Shown here: piece by piece, positions 1-7,076 of the stretch
Layout: each line of letters opens with the position of its first letter
Numbering within the stretch: position 1 is the stretch's first letter
Assembly (NCBI GenBank): GCA_016765265.1
Contig: JAESQG010000214.1
Span: forward strand, 20,514 to 31,658
Direction of reading: 5' to 3'
DNA: 11,145 nucleotides
DNA from: Pseudomonadales bacterium
GTDB lineage: Bacteria > Pseudomonadota > Gammaproteobacteria > Pseudomonadales > DC-out160
The notes under the pieces: generated by a model
Database searches by the model: none
What the model was told of the DNA's origin: nothing
The model's input: the letters and a program-made list of their open reading frames with translations, nothing else
Translations under genes and position numbers: made by a program

Positions 1-1247
1 CCTGCTGCTTGCATCATGTAGGCGGGATCCACTGCACGTACGGCTGAAAGGTTCATCGTGGGCATTGCCAGCCCGATCCCAATTCTGCCAATGATCAGCC
101 ACCAAGCAAAGCTCCAAAAACTCGTGTTGGTGTCAGCCTGTACCATTAACATAAACGAGATAGCAAAAAACAAAATGCCCAGACCAATTAAATTGTAGGG
201 CGGGAATTTATCTACCATACGACCAACGAAAGGAGCGACTAAAGCTAAAACAAAGCCTGCTGGCATCATTGCCAAACCCGCATCAATGGGCGATAAGCCC
301 TGTATGGTCTGTAGAAATAGGGGTATTAAAAATGTCGAACCAAACAGACCAGCTCCGAAAACAAATGCGCTGAGAGCAAGGATTGAAAAACGTTTACTGA
401 GAAATATTTTTATATCCAGCAAGGGGCTGCTCTGGCGCAGCTCCCAGAAGATAAAACTCGTCATAGCGATTACAGCTATGAGCAGTAAGGCAATAATATA
501 GCTAGATCCCCAGCCTTCTTTTTCTCCATTACTGATGCCTACCAGGAGTGAGGTAATGGCGAGAGTCAAGAGAATTAAACCAGTCCAATCAAAAGGATTG
601 TTTGGCTTCTCGCCATCACGCTGTGGCAAATAAATAATGACCATGGGTAGGGAAATAAGCATGGGAGGAATGCCAAGATAAAAAACGTAACGCCAGTTAA
701 AGAATTCCACCATCAAACCACCGATGGTAGGACCTAATGCAGGCGCCAACATGGTGCCGATAGAGGTGACCCCCATGGCGAACCCTTGGCGGTTCGCGGG
801 GAATAATTGAAATACCATTGAAATACTAAGAGGCGCTACGAAACCGGCGCAGAGACCCTGAACTATACGCGCGGCGATCATCACCTCCAAGTTGGGGCTG
901 AGCCCCCCCACCATGGAAGCGATAAAAAAGGTGACTATGACCCAGAGCACTAATCGGCGTAAACCATATTCCCCCTGTACCCAGGCGAACAATAGCATTC
1001 CTATGGTAGATGCGGCTAGGTTAGCGGTGGACAGCCATTGAGCCTCGTCCTGCCCGATGCCAAAGGTACCCATGATTTGAGGTAGCGCCACATTGATGGA
1101 GGTTGCGGTTAGGAAGGAAGTGAGCGTGATCAACATAGCGGTAACCATCGCTATCCAACCATAGTTTTTGCCGTGGCGACGAAACAGAGCTTTGATAGTG
1201 TCGGTGGTATTGAGTTGCTCTATATAGGATTCCAGGCTAACGGACAT
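1..1247 (-). CDS. EmrB-like DHA2-family MFS drug efflux permease (partial, 3' end beyond window)
   Basis: This is an inner-membrane proton-driven exporter of the DHA2 (14-helix) major facilitator family. My translation of the minus strand gives 415 residues before the window edge; family members run to about 500, so the last helices are missing. Visible landmarks are INVALPQIMG at the end of helix 1 (51-60), RIVQGLCAG (motif B, 127-135), the antiporter motif C GTMLAPALGPTIGG (164-177), NWRYVFYLGIP (184-194), and the EmrB-type segment LSPIDAGLAMMPAG (318-331). The ATG at 1247 has AGGTG 8 bases upstream and lies inside the end of the EmrA-like gene (11-base overlap), which indicates translational coupling. 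In E. coli the pair EmrA/EmrB works with TolC; no TolC-like gene is visible here. One oddity is that the acidic residue usual in helix 1 (LDxT..NVALP) is Thr47. The substrate cannot be predicted. Confidence 0.93.
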   Translation of the reverse strand, partial: MSVSLESYIEQLNTTDTIKALFRRHGKNYGWIAMVTAMLITLTSFLTATSINVALPQIMGTFGIGQDEAQWLSTANLAASTIGMLLFAWVQGEYGLRRLVLWVIVTFFIASMVGGLSPNLEVMIAARIVQGLCAGFVAPLSISMVFQLFPANRQGFAMGVTSIGTMLAPALGPTIGGLMVEFFNWRYVFYLGIPPMLISLPMVIIYLPQRDGEKPNNPFDWTGLILLTLAITSLLVGISNGEKEGWGSSYIIALLLIAVIAMTSFIFWELRQSSPLLDIKIFLSKRFSILALSAFVFGAGLFGSTFLIPLFLQTIQGLSPIDAGLAMMPAGFVLALVAPFVGRMVDKFPPYNLIGLGILFFAISFMLMVQADTNTSFWSFAWWLIIGRIGIGLAMPTMNLSAVRAVDPAYMMQAA

Positions 1248-2454
1248 TAATGGCCACCTCAACCATCATGCCTGGCTTGAGTAAATTGGCTTGTTGCTGT
1301 ATCGCGATTTTAATGGGTAAGCGCTGAGTAACTTTGGTAAAGTTACCGCTTGGATTGGTGCTAGGAAGGAGTGAGTATAGACTTGTTGCTGAATTGCCGA
1401 TTCGGATGATTTCCCCCTCAAATATTATATCTGGGTAGGCGTCTACGTTGACCTCTACAGATTGGCCTAATTGAATATGGCGAAACTGTGTTTCTTTAAT
1501 GTTTGCGCTAACCCACACTTTATTGGGGTTATGCATCAACAGTAAACGTCTTCCTGGCTGAATGAATTCACCTGCATCCACAAATATTTTATCTACGATG
1601 CCGTTGTGTGGTGCCTTGATAGTGAGATCTTGAAATTGAACTTGCTGTTGCTCCAATATTAATGCTAGCGCAGCCCGCTGGTGTTTTAATTTGAGTAGAC
1701 CGCTTTCAAGTACAGTAAGCCGGGTTTGTTCTGCTTGAGCCTCAACGAGTTTTGCTTGTGTCGTTGCAACACTACCTGCTGCGGCTTCGCGGTTTTGTTC
1801 TGCTACGCGATATTGAGTTTGTGCTGATTCCCATCCTTGTTGCGAGATTATTTTTTTTGCTCGTAATAATTTCGCGCGCTTCCATTCGTTTGCGCGAAAT
1901 TCTAATTCGGACCCAGCGGACATCAATGTTGCTTGAGATACCGCTGTTTGAGATTTGGCTGAATCCAATGCGCTTGTAGTTTGCTTCTCTACCATGCGTA
2001 TCGTTGCCTGTTGGGTGTCGTATTCAGCATCGACGACTGCTAGGTTCTCTTGTAGTTCTTTTATTTTTAATTTAATTTCTCTATCGTCGATGAATGCGAT
2101 TACATCGCCTGCTGCTAAGGTCTCTCCGGTGGAGGCGGTGAAGCTGACTAATAATCCTGATGATTTGCTACTGATATCAATCATATCCGCAGCTATTCGA
2201 GCATCATCGGTGTAGACGTGTGTATAACGTTGCATTATCCAGAAAGCGCTTGCCACGGATAAGACTACAGCTAAAAGAATGGCTAAAGGTTTTTTGGAAT
2301 TTATGAGTGTCTGAACAGGGCTACTATTTTTGTTGGCACTATTTTCGTCGGCAGCACTTCCGTGAGCTGGGTCTTTATTAACAGAACCGGTTTTATCTGA
2401 CGGTTGTTCACTGCTGTCTGCCGCTGTCGCCGGATGTTGTGTTACTTTACTCAT
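1237..2454 (-). CDS. EmrA-like HlyD-family membrane-fusion (periplasmic adaptor) subunit
   Basis: This is the adaptor protein that links an inner-membrane MFS exporter to an outer-membrane channel. The 405 residues follow the family order: a polar cytoplasmic tail of about 50 residues rich in Ser, Asp and Asn; one membrane anchor (about 55-74); the first lipoyl half after TDDARIAAD (83-90); a long alpha-helical coiled-coil hairpin rich in Gln, Ala and Glu (about 125-275); the second lipoyl half, LTIKAPHNGIVDKIFV (277-292); and a beta-barrel domain ending with NPSGNFTKVTQRLPIKI (367-383), a segment typical of EmrA. The ATG is preceded by AGAGG. Its end overlaps the EmrB-like gene by 11 bases, so the two form one unit. 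The unusually long polar tail before the anchor has no visible motif. Symbols such as emrA, vceA or farA would all be plausible; sequence alone does not choose. Confidence 0.93.
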   Translation of the reverse strand: MSKVTQHPATAADSSEQPSDKTGSVNKDPAHGSAADENSANKNSSPVQTLINSKKPLAILLAVVLSVASAFWIMQRYTHVYTDDARIAADMIDISSKSSGLLVSFTASTGETLAAGDVIAFIDDREIKLKIKELQENLAVVDAEYDTQQATIRMVEKQTTSALDSAKSQTAVSQATLMSAGSELEFRANEWKRAKLLRAKKIISQQGWESAQTQYRVAEQNREAAAGSVATTQAKLVEAQAEQTRLTVLESGLLKLKHQRAALALILEQQQVQFQDLTIKAPHNGIVDKIFVDAGEFIQPGRRLLLMHNPNKVWVSANIKETQFRHIQLGQSVEVNVDAYPDIIFEGEIIRIGNSATSLYSLLPSTNPSGNFTKVTQRLPIKIAIQQQANLLKPGMMVEVAINVR

Positions 2455-2478
2455 ATAGGCCTCTGTATTTTATTGTTC

Positions 2479-2542
2479 CCGAGCCCCACTTTTATATTGT
2501 TGTTACTTGTTCTGGTATAGAGCATACATAAGTGGGACTCGG
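2479..2542. repeat. 13-bp inverted repeat with 38-nt spacer upstream of the pump genes
   Basis: The left arm CCGAGCCCCACTT (2479-2491) and right arm AAGTGGGACTCGG (2530-2542) pair over 13 positions with one mismatch. In a minus-strand transcript, the direction of the flanking genes, the mismatch becomes a G-U wobble, so the whole stem can form. No U-tract follows the stem in that direction (GAACAATAAAAT). On the plus strand the right arm is followed by five Ts. It sits in the 106-base gap between the monooxygenase stop and the EmrA-like start. It may be an operator, an attenuator-like element or an mRNA end structure; the sequence does not decide. Confidence 0.5.
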
Positions 2543-2560
2543 TTTTTCTACGACTCTCGA

Positions 2561-3643
2561 CTATCGTTCAATTAAGGGCTTGCCTGGCAGCAATTTTACT
2601 TGGGGCATTACTTCGCGGCTGAATAAGCGCATGCTTTTTTCCACATCCGCATAGGGCATACCAGCAAAACTGAATACCCCATTGTAAGCACCGGCACCGG
2701 TTCTTTCAGTAAAGAGTCGGATGCGATCGTAACATTGTTCAGGCGTGCCCCAGACCTGAATACTCATAAAGAACTCGATCATGCTCTGAACATCGGTATT
2801 GGCCATTTCCTGCATGGTGACATAGGATTCATAACCTTTAGTGTCTTTAAAATGATTGCCTTGCATTTCATAGTGCTGAACCACGGTGAGGTAGTAGCCG
2901 CCAATGTACTTGCGGGCCATTTCCTCAGCACGTCCAGCGTCTTCATCACAAAAAGTCCAACCACCCAGTATCGGAGCGGGTGCTTCTTCAGCGTGAACCT
3001 CTTTGTAGATAGCGCGGTATTCTGCTAGTTCTTTTTCAACATGCTCCCAGGGTTTTTGGGGAATGATCAGGATACCAACGCCTAACTCTGCCATGATTTT
3101 GGAAGACTCTGGTGACACGGCTGCGGCATAGGTGCGGCCCTTAAAGCTTTTAAGCGGGGCAGGGCGAATGTCTCGTGCCTTTTGTTGAATTAAGTTGCCG
3201 TTGAACTCACAAGTGCCCGTTTCCAGTCCTTGTAAAAGCATTTGTGCCGATTCGGTAAAGTATTCACGGCTAACATTCATGTCCCGACCAAAGCCTTCAA
3301 ATTCAACCCGACCCAATCCACGGCCAATGCCAAGAATAAACCGACCATCAGATAAGTTGTCTAGCATGGAAATTTCTTCCGCTACACGCATAGGATCATG
3401 CCAGGGTAATACAACAACCATGGAGCCTAACAATAGTTTGTCGCTCTTAGCGGCAAAGTAAGTCAAAAACTGCAGCACATCGGGACACATTGTGTAGTCC
3501 GTAAAATGGTGCTCCACTCCCCATATTGATTGAAAGCCTAATTCTTCTGCCATTAAGCCAAGGCGAATTTCGTTATCGTAGACATACTTATCCGTCATTG
3601 ACGGATCCGATCCTTGAAATATCAGTGCTAATCCTACATCCAT
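2561..3643 (-). CDS. LLM-class (luciferase-like) flavin-dependent monooxygenase
   Basis: This is a cytoplasmic single-component-type oxygenase of the bacterial luciferase-like superfamily, which uses reduced FMN (or F420 in some branches) supplied by a partner reductase. The 360 residues fit the family length and TIM-barrel pattern. Visible landmarks are WGVEHHF (41-47), the strand LLLGSMVVVLPWHDP (70-84) followed by MRVAEEISMLDNLSDGRF (85-102), and the phosphate-site-like GIGRG (105-109). The C-terminal part contains VWGTPEQCYDRI (about 308-319), as is common near the end of LLM proteins. GGGAGAA lies 6 bases before the ATG. It is 78 bases downstream of the serine hydrolase gene and 106 bases upstream of the EmrA-like gene, all on the same strand, so co-transcription is possible. 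Substrates in this family range from aldehydes and alkanes to sulfonates and antibiotics; none can be assigned here. Confidence 0.9.
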   Translation of the reverse strand: MDVGLALIFQGSDPSMTDKYVYDNEIRLGLMAEELGFQSIWGVEHHFTDYTMCPDVLQFLTYFAAKSDKLLLGSMVVVLPWHDPMRVAEEISMLDNLSDGRFILGIGRGLGRVEFEGFGRDMNVSREYFTESAQMLLQGLETGTCEFNGNLIQQKARDIRPAPLKSFKGRTYAAAVSPESSKIMAELGVGILIIPQKPWEHVEKELAEYRAIYKEVHAEEAPAPILGGWTFCDEDAGRAEEMARKYIGGYYLTVVQHYEMQGNHFKDTKGYESYVTMQEMANTDVQSMIEFFMSIQVWGTPEQCYDRIRLFTERTGAGAYNGVFSFAGMPYADVEKSMRLFSREVMPQVKLLPGKPLIER

Positions 3644-3721
3644 GGTACTTCTCCCATTGTTTATAACTTGTGAGTACTGATTTTAATTTTTAATGGCTTT
3701 TTTTGTTACGCAAACCAACGC

Positions 3722-5632
3722 CTAAGTCCAGCCATACACGGACTCAATTGCGTTAGCGACTTCTGTTTGCAATGTGCCGTCATCTCCATTGGTAAGAACG
3801 GCGTAGCCCGCTCCCAAATTAGGATAACCCTTTACTGCACTGCGGAAACCATAGTTTGCACCGTTGTGCCCATAAGAGTAGTCCGATGAAGTACTAGGGG
3901 AATTATTGGGGAACCAAGCAAGACCCGATAGTAAGGACTGCACCGAAGCTTGTGTCAGAGGTCCTGGGCTACTCGCATTGCTCCACTTGCTGTTGAGGAA
4001 AATCACCATTTTCATCAAGTCATCCACTGATGTGTAGAGGCCGGCCGCCGCTGATTCGGGATATTGGTTGCGTTTACCCGCTATCACATTTCCGGCTGAG
4101 GTGTGTCCCGCAGCTACTTGCCGTTGGGATAACCAGTCAGTAGGCAGCGTAATGTCATAGGTACTGTTCTGCATACCCAAGGGTGTGAAAATCTCAGTGT
4201 CCAGGTAGTTGGCAAATCCGCTACCGGATATTTGTTCGATTAATCTTTGTAGTAATACAAACCCTTGTCCAGAGTAAGCGAACCCAGTGCCGGGATCAGT
4301 GGTGAGTTCGAAGGGAAGCGAATTGGTATTGGTGCCGTTCATGATGTCGAGTAGAGTAGGTACGTTTTGCCCTTCGGGGTAACCCGCAAAACCGCCGCCG
4401 CCGTTATTAAACCCCGAACAAACATTCAAAGGATTGGTAGTATTACGCCCGATGATTCCGCCCATGTGTTGTAGAACCCGGTTGATGGTAGGGGTTCCAT
4501 TCACGGTCAGGCAGGAGCGAATTGGCAGTGTCCAGTTTAGCCCAGGGCGAATATCGTCGTTTAGCGCAAGGTCATTAGTTTCTTCTAACAACTTCATTAC
4601 CCCGGCAGCCGCGATAGGTTTACTCACGGACGCCGCCTGAAATCGACTTTCTGGATGGGCTGCACCCAAACTGTCCCCTTGCTCGAGATAACCATAACCG
4701 CAGCTCCAGGCGAGTTGGTTATTGAGGACCACTGCTACAGCACAGCCGGGTACATTATAAGTAGACATACGACTCCAGATATTACTGGTAGCGCCGTTTG
4801 CATTCTTGAGGCTGGACTCAACGGCTCTGACTAAATCTGTAGGGGTGTTGCCGGCCTTGCCTCGTGAGTAGAGTGCCCAGCCATTATTGACGGGTGAGAA
4901 TGCGACGTTGTGGCCCAACCAGCCCGCTCCGGTCATCTCAATCATTTTTTGATAGCATTCTTCGTCGATACGGCGGAAGAAAAACTCGTCTTCCGCTATC
5001 ACAACCCAACCGTTGTTACTCCAGGAAAACACAACGCGTGTCACAGTGCGTCCACCCTGAGTCAGGTTGCGCATAATTTGATAGCACTCATCGTCGATGT
5101 TACGCGCGTAAAATGGGCCATCGGTGACGATGACCCAACTATTACCGCCGGCAGGTGGAAAAGCCACATGTTTGATTTCCCATCCATTGCGAAGATAGGT
5201 CAACATTTGTTGGTAGCATTCTTCCGGTATACCGCGGGCGAATATCCCCTGGTTGGTACAAATGACCCAACTGTTGCCGCCTGCCGGTGGAAAGGCGATG
5301 CAGTTTATCTCGGCACCGTTGGCAACGAACTCACCTAATTTTTGATAGCATTCTTCAGGAATGTTGCGTGCAAAATAGGGCCCTTCGTCAGTGGCAAGAA
5401 CCCAGCCATTACTCGGCGTGAAGGCAAAAGTAGTGATGCCATTGTGAGCGTGTACACCTATCTGCTCATGCGCTTCACTAGGAATTCTGCGATTAAAATA
5501 GTAGGAGGATCGGTGGCAGGCGGGAAGGCTGAGCATGCAACTGGCTGCTACCGCTCCTGCGACAAATTGCCGGCGTCCGAGTTTGTGTGGCTCTACAGCT
5601 ATTTCAGAATTGAGTGCATTTGTATCTGCCAT
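3722..5632 (-). CDS. Tat-exported lipoprotein: five tandem repeats plus beta-lactamase/PBP-like serine hydrolase
   Basis: This is an envelope-anchored serine hydrolase of 636 residues. The N-terminus has a twin-arginine signal, GRRQFVAGA (19-27), and a lipobox LPAC with Cys39 as the lipidated residue. Residues about 46-262 are five repeats of about 44 residues (described separately). The catalytic domain (about 265-636) belongs to the class C beta-lactamase/DD-peptidase/esterase superfamily: SVSK (Ser335 nucleophile, Lys338), YSG (Tyr453, where class C enzymes have YxN), and HNG (589-591) in place of KTG. This motif set is common in esterase- or peptidase-like members and does not argue for antibiotic resistance. 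AAAGGA lies just upstream of the ATG. The gene is divergent from the nitroreductase gene, and the monooxygenase gene follows after 78 bases. The substrate may be an ester, a peptide or a cell-wall fragment and is unknown. The fold is secure; the repeat function is not. Confidence 0.9.
   Translation of the reverse strand: MADTNALNSEIAVEPHKLGRRQFVAGAVAASCMLSLPACHRSSYYFNRRIPSEAHEQIGVHAHNGITTFAFTPSNGWVLATDEGPYFARNIPEECYQKLGEFVANGAEINCIAFPPAGGNSWVICTNQGIFARGIPEECYQQMLTYLRNGWEIKHVAFPPAGGNSWVIVTDGPFYARNIDDECYQIMRNLTQGGRTVTRVVFSWSNNGWVVIAEDEFFFRRIDEECYQKMIEMTGAGWLGHNVAFSPVNNGWALYSRGKAGNTPTDLVRAVESSLKNANGATSNIWSRMSTYNVPGCAVAVVLNNQLAWSCGYGYLEQGDSLGAAHPESRFQAASVSKPIAAAGVMKLLEETNDLALNDDIRPGLNWTLPIRSCLTVNGTPTINRVLQHMGGIIGRNTTNPLNVCSGFNNGGGGFAGYPEGQNVPTLLDIMNGTNTNSLPFELTTDPGTGFAYSGQGFVLLQRLIEQISGSGFANYLDTEIFTPLGMQNSTYDITLPTDWLSQRQVAAGHTSAGNVIAGKRNQYPESAAAGLYTSVDDLMKMVIFLNSKWSNASSPGPLTQASVQSLLSGLAWFPNNSPSTSSDYSYGHNGANYGFRSAVKGYPNLGAGYAVLTNGDDGTLQTEVANAIESVYGWT
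4847..5497 (-). repeat. Five in-frame 44-codon repeats within the serine hydrolase gene
   Basis: Residues 46-86, 87-130, 131-174, 175-218 and 219-262 share one pattern: [FY]xR.I.xECYQ, a Gly near position 20, then [VI]xF or VAFPPAGGN, then SWVI or GWV followed by two or three polar residues. Repeats 2 and 3 are closest, sharing PEECYQ and FPPAGGNSWVI. At DNA level TGACCCAACT recurs at exactly 132-base spacing (5131 and 5263), as expected for a 44-codon unit. Repeat 1 is the most diverged and lacks Cys. Each unit looks like a short helix followed by two beta strands, compatible with a propeller-like or solenoid module, but I do not recognise a named family. Confidence 0.8.
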
Positions 5633-5826
5633 GAGTCGTCCTTTCTTAATATTGGTATCAGCTTTTTGGTGGCAACTTATTCAGGGGATAAAATTGTCTT
5701 TAGAGTAAAAACATCAAGTCATCATAACCTATTTTTTAATGCCAGAGAGGCCCATCTGTACACATAGGAAAAAACGTTGGGCTTGTCTTTTTACGACTAC
5801 TTTGGGATAAAGAAGGGCGCACTTGG

Positions 5827-5854
5827 TTGATACAAAAGATCATGCTGTGATATT
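5827..5854 (+). promoter_or_regulatory. Candidate sigma70 promoter of the nitroreductase gene
   Basis: TTGATA (5827-5832) is followed after 16 bases by GATATT (5849-5854), preceded by TGT, an extended -10 signature. It would start transcription about 60 bases before the ATG at 5920. It lies in the 287-base gap between the divergent hydrolase and nitroreductase genes. I found no equally good promoter for the minus strand there. Prediction by eye only. Confidence 0.35.
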
Positions 5855-5919
5855 TTACTGGCTATCTTAAAACACCTTATCATTGGGAATACCCAGCCAG
5901 TAATTGAAGGGAATATAAT

Positions 5920-6501
5920 ATGGACGCAGACTCAACGAAAAGCCCCGCTATTCAGGGGGATATACTAGACATCCTCGGTAATCGTAGATCTCAACCGCGA
6001 TTAACTAGTCCAGGCCCCAGTAGAGATGATATAGACACCATCATTAATTCTGCTTTGCACGTGCCAGATCATCATAGATTATCGCCTTGGCGGGTGGTGG
6101 CCGTTGAGGATAATCAACGCGACAAGTTAGCCGTATTGTGGAGTGAATATGCCACGACCGTCAGTAATGATGTAACCAAATTAAAAACTAAAGCGGCACG
6201 CGCACCATTAATCCTGATTTGTATTGCGTCGCCCATCGAGCATCCGAAAGTACCCCGTAGCGAACAACTCGTAACTGCTGGCATTGCTGCCTACTCCATG
6301 TTGTTAGCCGCTAACGGTTTGGGTTATCAGGGATACTGGCGTACCGGAAAATTGGCCTACGACCCAAAAGTGTTGTCGGCACTGGGCTTAACCGATGAGG
6401 AATCTATCGTCGGATATTTGTATCTAGGTTCGGGTGCTGAAAATGAAAGACCGCAGCCAGAAGGGCCAACTTCGCAGGATAAGTTAAGTTATCTCGAGTG
6501 A
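5920..6501 (+). CDS. YdjA-like nitroreductase-family FMN oxidoreductase
   Basis: This is a small cytoplasmic flavoprotein of the nitroreductase superfamily; such proteins act as dimers and use NAD(P)H to reduce nitro compounds, quinones or similar acceptors. At 193 residues it matches the short YdjA branch. Features recalled from E. coli YdjA are present in order: NRRSQPRL (21-28, FMN phosphate contacts from the two Arg and Ser), VPDHHRLSPWR (48-58), RAPLILICIA (94-103), KVPRSEQL (110-117), GYQGYWRTG (135-143) and IVGYLYLG (163-170). AGGG lies 8 bases before the ATG. It stands alone on the plus strand, divergent from the serine hydrolase gene, with a long gap after it, so it is probably monocistronic. 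The physiological substrate is unknown for this branch. Confidence 0.9.
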   Translation: MDADSTKSPAIQGDILDILGNRRSQPRLTSPGPSRDDIDTIINSALHVPDHHRLSPWRVVAVEDNQRDKLAVLWSEYATTVSNDVTKLKTKAARAPLILICIASPIEHPKVPRSEQLVTAGIAAYSMLLAANGLGYQGYWRTGKLAYDPKVLSALGLTDEESIVGYLYLGSGAENERPQPEGPTSQDKLSYLE

Positions 6502-7076
6502 TGGCAAGGCCTGTGCCACAGTATGCTTCTTCAGGGGGACATACGCTTGGGGGCAATGGCTGAGCCAATTTTAGTGACGGTGGTTAGCGTTTCTGTTATC
6601 GATTGTAAAACGACCTCTAAAAAGTCTAAGAGAGCTAATTTTTCGAATCTATTAAGTCTAGTGATAGCGAATTAAAAATCTTTCTTTGCTCATAATTACT
6701 GCTATGGTAGGGGCAATTAATAAAAGCATAAATTATGATCTACGTAATTGAAATGCTCCTAAGCATACTCTCTATGCCTAGGGAAATTATTACCTATAAA
6801 CGTAGTTAAATTAGAATAAAAAAAGTGAGATAAAATCCTTTACACAGTCTTTCTAATTTCTAATTTAATAGTTGGTCACCCCGAATCTACTGTATTGAAG
6901 GCGACGGGTGTCAAGTGGCCCCCATTGAAGGTGGTAGAGTGTATTGTTTAATTTCAAAGTGTGGCTATATAGAACCCCCTACTACCATTTGCTGTTAATA
7001 GTTTAGTTCCACTTCACAGAGTGGCCTCTGGTATTTGAGTTGGGTAGTTTTAATGGAATAAGACTGGGCACTTGAT
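6502..7076. other. Long AT-rich intergenic region between nitroreductase and FadL-type genes
   Basis: No convincing gene, tRNA or mobile-element trace was seen in either strand. A 50-codon frame (6523-6675) has no ribosome-binding site. The middle (about 6600-6890) is strongly AT-rich. Small features are a 5-bp hairpin just after the nitroreductase stop (TGGCA 6502-6506 with TGCCA 6514-6518), a hairpin ATGCT-CCTA-AGCAT near 6752-6765, and a direct repeat ATTGAAGG at 6894-6901 and 6924-6931. The region probably holds the promoter and any control sites of the FadL-type gene. Confidence 0.5.
6944..6971 (+). promoter_or_regulatory. Candidate sigma70 promoter of the FadL-type gene
   Basis: TTGTTT (6944-6949) and TATATA (6966-6971) are separated by 16 bases. 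Each matches four of six consensus positions. Transcription would begin about 100 bases before the ATG. The direct repeat ATTGAAGG lies just upstream and could bind a regulator. This is a weak assignment made by eye. Confidence 0.25.

Noticed and set aside
286..501. A 71-codon plus-strand frame at the left edge
   Set aside because: It is antisense to the EmrB-like gene, which shows family motifs throughout.
3644..3721. Possible promoter for the monooxygenase gene in the A/T-rich 78-base gap
   Set aside because: TTGCGT and several TAAAAT-like words occur, but none pair at a good spacing; AT-rich sequence makes such matches cheap.
4910..5767. Two long plus-strand frames opposite the repeat region of the serine hydrolase gene
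   Set aside because: They are antisense to a gene with clear signal, repeats and catalytic motifs. Their own repeated look simply mirrors the 44-codon repeats.
6523..6675. A 50-codon plus-strand frame after the nitroreductase gene (MLLQGDIRLG...)
   Set aside because: No Shine-Dalgarno before the ATG, no recognisable domain, and it lies in AT-rich intergenic DNA; a frame this short is expected by chance.
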